Assembly: GCA_016213265.1 (NCBI GenBank)
Contig: JACRBA010000022.1
Coordinates: forward strand, 1-54,460
DNA length: 54,460 nucleotides
Reading direction: 5' to 3'
DNA from: Burkholderiales bacterium
GTDB lineage: Bacteria > Pseudomonadota > Gammaproteobacteria > Burkholderiales > Burkholderiaceae_C
The notes under the pieces are model-generated. The model did no database searches. It had not been told where the DNA came from and worked only from the letters and a program-made list of their open reading frames with translations. The number at the start of each line of letters is the position of its first letter. The first letter of the stretch is position 1. This document shows positions 34,812-41,525 of this stretch, piece by piece. A program made the position numbers and the translations under genes.

Positions 34812-35441
34812 TCACAGCACGCGCGGGCGCAGGGCGAGCACGGCCTGGCGGGCGCGCACCAGGAAGTCCCGCTTGTCCTCGCCGTCCTGGCGCGCCAGGG
34901 GAGGGCCGAAGGTCACCGTGCACAGGATGGGCACCGGCACCACCTCGCCCTTGGGCATCACGCGCTGCACGTTGTCGATCCAGGCCGGCACCAGCTGCAC
35001 CTGCGGGAACTGCTCGGCCAGGTGGAACAGGCCGCTCTTGAACGGCATGGGGTCGCCCTTGAGGCTGCGCGTGCCCTCGGGAAAGATCACCAGCGAATCA
35101 CCGGCGGCCAGTGCCTGCACCAGGGGCTCCAGCGGATCCTGGTCGTCCGTGCGGGTGCGGTTCACGTACACCGCATGGAACACCTCGCGGGTGAGCCAGT
35201 GGCGAAACGGGCTGGCGGTCCAGTAGTCCTTGGCGGCGATCGGGCGGGTGTGGGCGCGCAACTCGCCCGGCAGGGCGGCCCAGATCAGCACCCAGTCGAG
35301 GTGGCTCTGGTGGTTGGCGAAGTAGATGCGCTGCACCGCCTCCGGTGCGCACCCCTTCCAGTGGCCCTGGGCGCCGGTGATCATCCGTGCCACGAAAGCG
35401 AGCAGGCGGCCCATCAGATCGGCACGCGTCATGCGAGGCAT
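34812..35441 (-). CDS. 1-acyl-sn-glycerol-3-phosphate acyltransferase-like protein (PlsC family)
   Basis: This membrane-associated acyltransferase has 209 residues. The catalytic HX4D motif is in YFANHQSHLDWVL, and the phosphate-binding block VIFPEGTRSLKG follows at about residue 125. FKSGLFHLAEQ and VQLVPAWIDN correspond to the later blocks. It would acylate lysophosphatidate or a related glycerolipid at the inner membrane. I chose ATG 35441. A longer open frame to 35555 runs back across the glk promoter region and is unlikely. It is divergent from glk and upstream of the CdsA-like gene with which it shares a transcript. Confidence 0.88.
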   Translation of the reverse strand: MPRMTRADLMGRLLAFVARMITGAQGHWKGCAPEAVQRIYFANHQSHLDWVLIWAALPGELRAHTRPIAAKDYWTASPFRHWLTREVFHAVYVNRTRTDDQDPLEPLVQALAAGDSLVIFPEGTRSLKGDPMPFKSGLFHLAEQFPQVQLVPAWIDNVQRVMPKGEVVPVPILCTVTFGPPLARQDGEDKRDFLVRARQAVLALRPRVL

Positions 35442-35502
35442 GGTACCCGGCTTTGGTGCGGGGGCGGCCGTCCCGTTAGCGGAGCGGGCGTTCAGCCCGC
35501 GG

Positions 35503-35517
35503 TGTACTTTCACTACG
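35503..35517. promoter_or_regulatory. HexR-like operator, distal site upstream of glk
   Basis: TGTACTTTCACTACG fits TGTAnTnnnAnTACA at all but one position and has clear dyad symmetry. It lies 80 bp upstream of the glk ATG and 62 bp upstream of the divergent acyltransferase start. Its centre is 55 bp (about five helical turns) from the proximal site. Confidence 0.55.
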
Positions 35518-35545
35518 TCTCCCATGGAGTGGTGCCCGGGATGGC

Positions 35546-35574
35546 TTGCCGGCACAATGTAGTTTTGCTACTTT
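35546..35574 (+). promoter_or_regulatory. Probable glk promoter overlapped by a proximal HexR-like site
   Basis: A sigma-70-like promoter, TTGCCG (35546-35551), 17 bp, TACTTT (35569-35574), would start transcription near 35581, about 15 bp before the glk ATG. The proximal HexR-like operator TGTAGTTTTGCTACT (35558-35572) covers the spacer and most of the -10 element, a position suited to repression. This operator is the best-conserved of the three HexR-like sites in the window. Confidence 0.6.
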
Positions 35575-35596
35575 TCGGTGGTCCTCCCATACGCCC

Positions 35597-36628
35597 ATGA
35601 CCGCGACCCTGTCCCCCTCCCAGCCGCCAGCCGCCCCGCCCAGCTTTCCCCGCCTGGTGGCCGACATTGGCGGCTCGAACGCGCGGTTCGGCTGGGTCAG
35701 CGCGCCGGGGGCACGGGTGGCGCATGTGCGCAAGCTCGCGGTGCCGGACTTCGCCGCGCCGGTCGATGCGGCCCGTGCCTACCTGCAGTCGCTGTCCGCC
35801 GAGCTGGGCACGCCCGCCATTCCGCGCCACGCGGCCGTGGCAGTGGCCACCGCCGTGGTGGGCGACGGGGTGGCGTTCACCAACAGTCACTGGGCGTTCT
35901 CGCGCCAGGCGCTGCAGCGGGAGCTGGGCCTGGACGGCCTGCTGGTGATCAACGACTTCGAGGCCCTGGCGCTGTCGTTGCCGCACCTGGGCGAGGCCCA
36001 GCTGCGCGCCCACGGCAGCCTGCCGGGCGGGCCGGGCAACCGGGCGGTCATCGGCCCGGGCACGGGCCTCGGCGTGGCCGGCGTGGTGCCCACGCGGCAC
36101 GGCTGGCAGGCCGTGGCCGGCGAGGGCGGCCATGCCACCCTGGCCGCGCACGACGATTTCGAGTCGGAGCTGCTGCGCTGCGTGCGCCGCCAGTTCGCGC
36201 ACGTCTCGGCGGAGCGGCTGCTGTCGGGCATCGGCCTGCCGGTGCTGCACGGCGCCGTGGCCGAGGTGCTGGGGCAGCCGGTGGCCTCGCCCTGGACGGC
36301 CGAGCAGGTGATGGCCGCCGGGCTGGCGCGCAGCGACGCGGCCTGCGACCGCACGCTCGACGTGTTCTGCGCCCTGCTGGGCGGGTTCGCCGGCAACGTG
36401 GCGCTGGTGCTCGGCGCACGTGGTGGCGTGTACATCGGCGGCGGCATCGTGCCGCGCATGGTCGACCGCTTCTTCGCCTCGCCCTTCCGCGAACGCTTCG
36501 AGGCTAAGGGCCGCTTCGAGGGCTATCTCCAGGGCGTTCCCACTGCGCTCATCACCGACACCCTGGTGGCGCTGACGGGCGCTGCCGCGGCCATCGACGC
36601 CGAGGTGGGCGCCGCGGGCCGCCCGTGA
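35597..36628 (+). CDS. glk: Glucokinase
   Basis: The enzyme phosphorylates glucose to glucose-6-phosphate with ATP. The 343-residue protein belongs to the E. coli Glk (COG0837) family. The phosphate loop DIGGSNARFG (Asp23 onwards), the catalytic Asp in VINDFEALALSL, GPGTGLGV, the glucose-binding Glu/His in GEGGHATLA and the adenosine-site GGVYIGGGIVPR are all intact. The ATG at 35597 was chosen because it lies after the predicted transcription start. Two HexR-like sites precede it, tying it to zwf and tal-pgi control. Its TGA overlaps the GTG start of the next gene, a degenerate paralogue fused to a regulator. Confidence 0.94.
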   Translation: MTATLSPSQPPAAPPSFPRLVADIGGSNARFGWVSAPGARVAHVRKLAVPDFAAPVDAARAYLQSLSAELGTPAIPRHAAVAVATAVVGDGVAFTNSHWAFSRQALQRELGLDGLLVINDFEALALSLPHLGEAQLRAHGSLPGGPGNRAVIGPGTGLGVAGVVPTRHGWQAVAGEGGHATLAAHDDFESELLRCVRRQFAHVSAERLLSGIGLPVLHGAVAEVLGQPVASPWTAEQVMAAGLARSDAACDRTLDVFCALLGGFAGNVALVLGARGGVYIGGGIVPRMVDRFFASPFRERFEAKGRFEGYLQGVPTALITDTLVALTGAAAAIDAEVGAAGRP

Positions 36629-38451
36629 GCACGCCCGCGCGGGCACCGCGCCCGGGCCGCGCGGGCGGGGCCCGGTTGCTGGCCGACATCGGCAGCACCT
36701 TCGCACGGTTCGCACTCGAGGTCGCGCCGGGCCGGTTCGAGCACCCGGCCGAGCTGCGCTGCGCGGACCACGCCGACGTCGCCTCTGCCGTGTCGACCTA
36801 CCTCGCCAGCGTGCCCGCCGGGGCCGGCGTGCGGCACGCGGCCGTGGCCACCGCCAACCCGGTCGACGGCGACGGGGTGCGCCTGACGAACTCACCGTGG
36901 GCGTTTTCCATCGAGCACACGCGTCAGCGCCTGGGGCTGCAGACACTCGTGGTGCTCAACGACTTCACGGCCCTGGCCATGTCGCTGCCGCGGCTGGCGC
37001 CGCACGACCTGCGGCAGGTGGGCGGCGGCACCGTGCGTCCGCGCCAGGTCATGGGCCTGCTGGGCGCCGGCAGCGGGCTGGGCATGTCCGGCGTCATCCC
37101 GGTGGGCGAGGGCTGGATGGCGCTGGCCTCCGAGGGCGGCCACGCCAGCTTCGCGCCACGTGACGAGCGCGAGCTCACCATCCTGCGCCACGCGTGGACG
37201 CAGTTCGACCACGTCTCCTTCGAACGCCTGCTCTCGGGCCCAGGCCTGGAGCTGATGCACCGTGCGCTGGCCGGCGCGGCGGGGCAGCCACCGACGGGGT
37301 TGACCGCCCCGCAGATCACCCAGCGTGCGCTGGACGGCGCCGACCCGGTCTGCCGCGACGCGCTGGACGCGTTCTGCGCCATGCTGGGCACGGCGGCCGG
37401 CAACCTGGCGATGACGCTCGGCGCCCGGGGGGGCATCTACATCGGGGGCAGCATCGTGCCGCGCCTGGGTGCGTACTTCGACCGCTCGCCCTTTCGCTCG
37501 CGCTTCGAGGACAAGGGGCGGCTGGCCCCGTACGTGCGCGATATCCCCACCTTCGTCATCACCTCGGGGCATGCCACCTTCCTCGGAGCCTCGGCGGTAC
37601 TCGATGTGCAGCTGCGCGACATGGCGGATGCCGCCGCGTCGAGCCTGCTGGCCCAGGTGCAGCGCGTCCTGGGCGAGCTCACGCCGGCCGAGCGCCGCGT
37701 GGCCGACCAGGTGCTGGCGCACCCGCGCGCGGTGCTCAACGACCCCATCGCCGAGATTGCCCGGGCGGCCCAAGTGAGCCAGCCCACGGTGATCCGCTTC
37801 TGCCGCTCGCTGGGCTGCGAGGGCCTGTCGGATTTCAAGCTGCGCCTGGCTTCCAGCCTCACCGGCACCGTGCCCATCACCCACACGCCGGTGGCCACCG
37901 ACGACTCGATGGCCGAACTGGGCGGCAAGGTGCTGGGCAACACCGCCTCGGCCATCCTCCAGCTGCGCAGCCAGCTCAACCGGGAGAGCTGCCGGCGTGC
38001 CACCGAGCTGCTGCGGGCGGCGCACCGGATGGACCTCTACGCTGCCGGCCCCTACGGCGTGGTGGTGCAGGACGCGCAGTTCAAGTTCCTGCGCCTTGGC
38101 CTGCCCAGCATGGCCTGCACCGACCCGCGCCTGCAGCGGCTGGCGGCCGATGTGCTGACGACCGGCGACGTGGCCCTGGTCATCAGCCCCGGCGGCCATC
38201 AGCCCGAGCTGCTGGAGGTGGTGCGCACGGCGCAGTCCCGTGGCGCCCAGGTCATCGCCCTCACCGCCAGCCAGACGCCGCTGGCCCGCCAGGCCGACGT
38301 GGCGCTCATCGTGGACCACCCCGACGACATGACGACCCACCTGCCCATGGTCAGCCGCATCCTGCACCTGCTGGTCATCGACATCCTGGCCGTGGGCCTG
38401 ACCATGCGCGGCCAGGCGGAGAAGGCCGGGTCGGCCGCTTGCAAGGCGTGA
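36625..38451 (+). CDS. Glucokinase-like domain fused to RpiR-family regulator
   Basis: This two-part protein has 608 residues. Residues about 1-335 form a glucokinase domain of the Glk family (VVLNDFTALAMSL, SEGGHASFAP, GGIYIGGSIVPR). Residues about 340-415 are an RpiR helix-turn-helix (EIARAAQVSQPTVIRFCRSLG), and about 455-595 are a SIS domain. Burkholderia has a known bifunctional Glk of this layout. Here the phosphate loop is DIGSTFAR (residues 21-28) instead of the DIGGTN type, losing a Gly and the Asn, although catalytic Asp and Glu/His segments remain. The SIS loop is ISPGG (520-524) instead of SNSG. It overlaps glk by GTGA, so both arise from one duplication-derived operon. It may act as a sensor rather than an enzyme (inference). 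Confidence 0.9.
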   Translation: MSTPARAPRPGRAGGARLLADIGSTFARFALEVAPGRFEHPAELRCADHADVASAVSTYLASVPAGAGVRHAAVATANPVDGDGVRLTNSPWAFSIEHTRQRLGLQTLVVLNDFTALAMSLPRLAPHDLRQVGGGTVRPRQVMGLLGAGSGLGMSGVIPVGEGWMALASEGGHASFAPRDERELTILRHAWTQFDHVSFERLLSGPGLELMHRALAGAAGQPPTGLTAPQITQRALDGADPVCRDALDAFCAMLGTAAGNLAMTLGARGGIYIGGSIVPRLGAYFDRSPFRSRFEDKGRLAPYVRDIPTFVITSGHATFLGASAVLDVQLRDMADAAASSLLAQVQRVLGELTPAERRVADQVLAHPRAVLNDPIAEIARAAQVSQPTVIRFCRSLGCEGLSDFKLRLASSLTGTVPITHTPVATDDSMAELGGKVLGNTASAILQLRSQLNRESCRRATELLRAAHRMDLYAAGPYGVVVQDAQFKFLRLGLPSMACTDPRLQRLAADVLTTGDVALVISPGGHQPELLEVVRTAQSRGAQVIALTASQTPLARQADVALIVDHPDDMTTHLPMVSRILHLLVIDILAVGLTMRGQAEKAGSAACKA

Positions 38452-38458
38452 GCGGCGC

Positions 38459-39982
38459 CTACCTTGCCACGCTGCTCTCGGAAGCGGCCGTGCGCAGGTC
38501 GGCCACCCACCGCGCCCAGGCGCGCTCGCGCTCGTCGGGCGGCATGCGCAGCAGGGCCGCGGGGTGCCAGGTGACGTGCACCTCACGGCCGTCCTGCGGG
38601 CGGCGCCGGGGCGGCCCGCCACGTGAGGCCGAGACGGACACCGTCACCCCGAGCAGGGCGCGGGCCGCGGTGGCACCCAGCGCCAGCAGGCGCGTGGGTT
38701 GCACCAGCGCGATCTCCTCTTCGAGCCAGCGGCTGCAGGCCAGCACCTCCTGCTGGCCGGGCGTCTTGTGCAGGCGCCGGGTGCCGCGCAGCGTGAAGCC
38801 GAAGTGCTTCACGGCGTTGGTGAGGTAGACCGCCTCGCGCGCGATGCCGGCCTCGGCCAGGGCGCGGTCCAGCAACTGGCCGGCGGGGCCCACGAAGGCG
38901 CGGCCCTGCAGGTCCTCCTGGTCGCCGGGCTGCTCGCCCACCAGCATCAGCGCCGCGCCCGGCGCCCCCTCGCCGGCCACGGCCTGCGTCGCCTGCCGCC
39001 CGTGCGCACAGGCGGTGCAGGCCTGGATGTGCGCGTGCACGATCGCCAGCGCGGCGAGCGGGTCCGCGCTCGCGGCGGGCATGACGCCGCGGGATGGGTG
39101 GGCCGGCTCCACGCACACGGCGCGACGGCGATGCGGCACGGTGCCGGGGCGCTTCACCATGGCCTCGGCGCGCTGCGCCGCCGCGGCGGCCAGGGGCGCG
39201 ATCAGCCGCGCCTCCGGCAGGTTGTGCCAGTACTTGCGCGGCATGTGCTGCGCCATCGTCGCCAGCTTCAGCCGCGCCGGATTGAAGATGCTGGCGTAGT
39301 AGGTGAGCCACAGCGCCTGGGTAGCGTCGTCGGTGGGGATCTCCTCCCGGCGGTCGGGGCCGCCGTGGTGCAGGCGATGGCCATCCCAGGCGATGCTGGT
39401 GTCGGGCGTGAAGATGGCCCAGCGCATGCGGGCGAAGCGCCGCTGGAAGAAGCCGGCCTGCGAAGCCAGCGTGTGGTGTTCGGGCTCGAACCAGGCCACG
39501 TACTGCGGGCCCTCGGGCGTGGGCCGCTCGTGGAAGCGCACGAAGGCGCGCATCTTGTGCTGGTCGCGGTGCACCGCCTGGGCGAGCGCCTGTGCGGCCA
39601 GCCAGTCGGCGTCCAGAGGGTCGCCGCGCAGGCCGGGCTCGCGCTGCAGGCGCCAGAGCAGGCGGTACAGGAGGGCGAAGCGGCCGGCATCGCGGTGCAG
39701 CAGCGCGCTGTCGGCGAGGGTCAGGAAGCTGGCGGGCACGCGGGGCGCCGGCACCGCCGCCGGTGTGCCGGCGGGCACCTCGTCGTCGGATGGCGGGGCG
39801 GCATCGAACAGCCCGGGCGAAGGTTCGCACGCGCGCAGCGGCCCGGCGGCGGGTGCATCGCCCAGCGCGCCGGCCACTCCCCAGGACACCTCGTGCGGTG
39901 ACACCCCCGCGCGCAGCAGGGCACGCGCCTCGCGGCGCCAGCCCGCCGTGTCGGTCTCGTCTGCCAGCCAGACGCAGCGCAT
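38459..39982 (-). CDS. DUF4130-type DNA-metabolism domain fused to UdgX-family uracil-DNA glycosylase
   Basis: This 507-residue fusion has two parts. Residues about 1-280 match the 'probable DNA metabolism protein' family (DUF4130/TIGR03915): RFALLYRLLWRLQREPGL, MRAFVRFHER, FARMRWAIFTPDTSIAWDG, MPRKYWHNLPEA. Residues about 295-507 are a UdgX glycosylase with an Fe-S CTAC pair, GEQPGDQEDLQGRAFVGPAG and NAVKHFGFT. The R-loop TRRLHKTPG has His405 at the position that, in mycobacterial UdgX, bonds covalently to the abasic product of uracil excision. The C-terminus has HPAALLR. The start is ATG 39982. The radical SAM gene ends 13 bp upstream, so both belong to one operon behind the LexA box. Confidence 0.9.
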   Translation of the reverse strand: MRCVWLADETDTAGWRREARALLRAGVSPHEVSWGVAGALGDAPAAGPLRACEPSPGLFDAAPPSDDEVPAGTPAAVPAPRVPASFLTLADSALLHRDAGRFALLYRLLWRLQREPGLRGDPLDADWLAAQALAQAVHRDQHKMRAFVRFHERPTPEGPQYVAWFEPEHHTLASQAGFFQRRFARMRWAIFTPDTSIAWDGHRLHHGGPDRREEIPTDDATQALWLTYYASIFNPARLKLATMAQHMPRKYWHNLPEARLIAPLAAAAAQRAEAMVKRPGTVPHRRRAVCVEPAHPSRGVMPAASADPLAALAIVHAHIQACTACAHGRQATQAVAGEGAPGAALMLVGEQPGDQEDLQGRAFVGPAGQLLDRALAEAGIAREAVYLTNAVKHFGFTLRGTRRLHKTPGQQEVLACSRWLEEEIALVQPTRLLALGATAARALLGVTVSVSASRGGPPRRRPQDGREVHVTWHPAALLRMPPDERERAWARWVADLRTAASESSVAR

Positions 39983-39995
39983 GGCAGGGCCCGCG

Positions 39996-41294
39996 TCAGG
40001 CGGCGGCGGGCGCGTCGAACAGCGAGGGCTGCACCGGCGGCGCCGCGGCGGTGGCCGCCACCCGGGTGGCCCAGGCCCGGCTGCCCGGCACGGCATGCGG
40101 GCGGTGGTCGGCGGTCAGCACGAAGGGCAGCACCTTCCTCACCGGCACGCGCAGGCGCTGCAGGTCGTCGGCGCGCAGTCGCCGCACGCGGCGGCTGGCC
40201 AGCAGCCGGTCCACGGCCTTGACCCCCAGCCCCGGCACGCGCAGCAGCAGCTCGCGCGGCGCGGTGTTCAGGTCCACCGGGAAGCGCTCGGGGTGGGCCA
40301 GGGCCCAGGCGAGCTTGGGGTCCACGTCCAGCCTCAGCAGCCCGACGGCGCCGTCGGCGGCCGGCACGATCTCATCGGCAGCAAAGCCGTAGAAGCGCAT
40401 CAGCCAGTCGGCCTGGTACAGGCGATGCTCGCGCTGCAGCGGCGGCGCCTGCGGCGGCAGGCGGCTGGACGCGTCGGGGATGGGGCTGAACGCCGAGTAG
40501 TACACACGCTTCAGGCCATAGCTGGCGTACAGCGTGTGGCTGGTGGCCAGGATGGTGCGGTCGTCGGCCCCATCGGCGCCCACGATCATCTGCGTGCTCT
40601 GGCCGGCGGGGGCAAACGGCGGCGCCTTGGCGGGGCGGGGCCGCAGGGCCGCGCCGGCGCGCGGCACGGGTGGGCGCGCCGCGTCCTTCGCGTCGTCGAT
40701 CAGCAGGCGCATGCGCGCCATGGCGCGGCGAATGCCACCGGCGTCCTTCTCGGGCGCCAGGGCGGCCAGGCCCGCGGGCGTGGGCAGCTCCAGGTTGATG
40801 CTCAGCCGGTCGGCGTGGCGGCCCGCCGCGGCCAGCAGCTCGGGCGCGGCATCGGGAATCGTCTTGAGGTGGATGTAACCGCGGAAGTGGTGGTCCTCGC
40901 GCAGCGCGCGCGCCACCTCCACCAGTTGCTCCATGGTGTAGTCGGGGCTGCGGATGATCCCGCTGGACAGGAACAGCCCCTCGATGAGGTTGCGCCGGTA
41001 GAAGTCCAGCGTGAGCTGCACCACCTCGGCCGGCCGGAAGCGCGCCCGCGGCACGTTGCTGCTTACCCGGTTGACGCAGTACAGGCAGTCGAACTGGCAG
41101 TGGTTGGTGAGCAGGATCTTCAGCAGCGACACGCAGCGCCCATCGGGCGTGTAGCTGTGGCAGATGCCCATGCCCTCGGTGGAGCCCAGCCCCACCCCGT
41201 CGCGGGAATCCCGCGTCGTGCTGCCGCGGGAGGCGCACGACGCGTCGTACTTGGCCGCATCGGCCAGCACGGCCAGCTTGTGCATCAGTTCCAT
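39996..41294 (-). CDS. Putative DNA modification/repair radical SAM protein (TIGR03916-like) with C-terminal HhH
   Basis: The 432-residue protein starts with the family-typical LAVLADAAKYDASCAS. The radical SAM cluster motif is Cys66, Cys70, Cys73 (NHCQFDCLYC), followed by a TIM-barrel-like region (FLSSGIIRSPDYTMEQLV, IHLKTIPDAAPELL, LSINLELPT). A helix-hairpin-helix near residue 370 (LRVPGLGVKAVDRLLASRR) is a DNA-binding element. The family is annotated as a putative DNA modification/repair protein, and the reaction is not established. It regularly occurs with UdgX and DUF4130 partners, as here. The ATG sits 5 bp from a LexA box, and no Shine-Dalgarno is evident between them. Confidence 0.88.
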   Translation of the reverse strand: MELMHKLAVLADAAKYDASCASRGSTTRDSRDGVGLGSTEGMGICHSYTPDGRCVSLLKILLTNHCQFDCLYCVNRVSSNVPRARFRPAEVVQLTLDFYRRNLIEGLFLSSGIIRSPDYTMEQLVEVARALREDHHFRGYIHLKTIPDAAPELLAAAGRHADRLSINLELPTPAGLAALAPEKDAGGIRRAMARMRLLIDDAKDAARPPVPRAGAALRPRPAKAPPFAPAGQSTQMIVGADGADDRTILATSHTLYASYGLKRVYYSAFSPIPDASSRLPPQAPPLQREHRLYQADWLMRFYGFAADEIVPAADGAVGLLRLDVDPKLAWALAHPERFPVDLNTAPRELLLRVPGLGVKAVDRLLASRRVRRLRADDLQRLRVPVRKVLPFVLTADHRPHAVPGSRAWATRVAATAAAPPVQPSLFDAPAAA

Positions 41295-41299
41295 GGAGA

Positions 41300-41319
41300 T
41301 ACTGTATATAAACACAGTA
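41300..41319. promoter_or_regulatory. LexA (SOS) box upstream of the radical SAM-UdgX operon
   Basis: TACTGTATATAAACACAGTA has the CTG-N10-CAG core and TA-rich centre of the gamma/beta-proteobacterial LexA box (consensus TACTGTATATATATACAGTA), differing at only three positions. It lies 5 bp upstream of the start codon of the radical SAM gene and should repress the operon until DNA damage. A small inverted repeat, CCGCGG-TCCG-CCGCGG (41323-41338), adjoins it. No other LexA box is visible in the window. Confidence 0.82.
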
Positions 41320-41397
41320 TCCCCGCGGTCCGCCGCGGTATTGGCAGCGCCCCACAGGCGCCGCTGCACTCCAAGTGGCGTGCGCGGGACCGGCTCC

Positions 41398-41454
41398 GCC
41401 GGCCCGCTGCGCGAGCCCCCTCGGGGGGCAGCCCCCGGAAGGGGCGTGGGGGCC
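41398..41454. repeat. GC-rich interspersed repeat, copy 1
   Basis: This 57-bp element contains the palindromes GAGCCCCCTCGGGGGG and GCCCCCGGAAGGGGC and ends in GTGGGGGCC. Copy 2 follows after an 8-bp spacer. It lies downstream of purH and upstream of the SOS operon. The hairpins could terminate purH transcription. I associate similar elements with Comamonadaceae genomes, from memory. Confidence 0.75.
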
Positions 41455-41462
41455 CACATACT

Positions 41463-41521
41463 GCCGGCCCGCTGCGCGAGCCCCCTCGGGGGGGCAGCCC
41501 CCGGAAGGGGGCGTGGGGGCC
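41463..41521. repeat. GC-rich interspersed repeat, copy 2
   Basis: This is a second, nearly identical direct copy of the element at 41398-41454, differing only by single-base length changes in two G runs. It starts 4 bp from the purH stop codon. As the first copy reached by transcription leaving purH, its C-rich/G-rich hairpins make a plausible terminator. Confidence 0.75.
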
Positions 41522-41525
41522 TCGT

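Noticed and set aside
35442..35555. N-terminal extension of the PlsC-like gene
   Set aside because: It runs through the glk control region with both HexR-like sites and has no similarity to PlsC proteins.
41323..41338. Inverted repeat CCGCGG-TCCG-CCGCGG next to the LexA box, as a second operator
   Set aside because: Short CG-only palindromes are frequent at this GC content and no known regulator fits.
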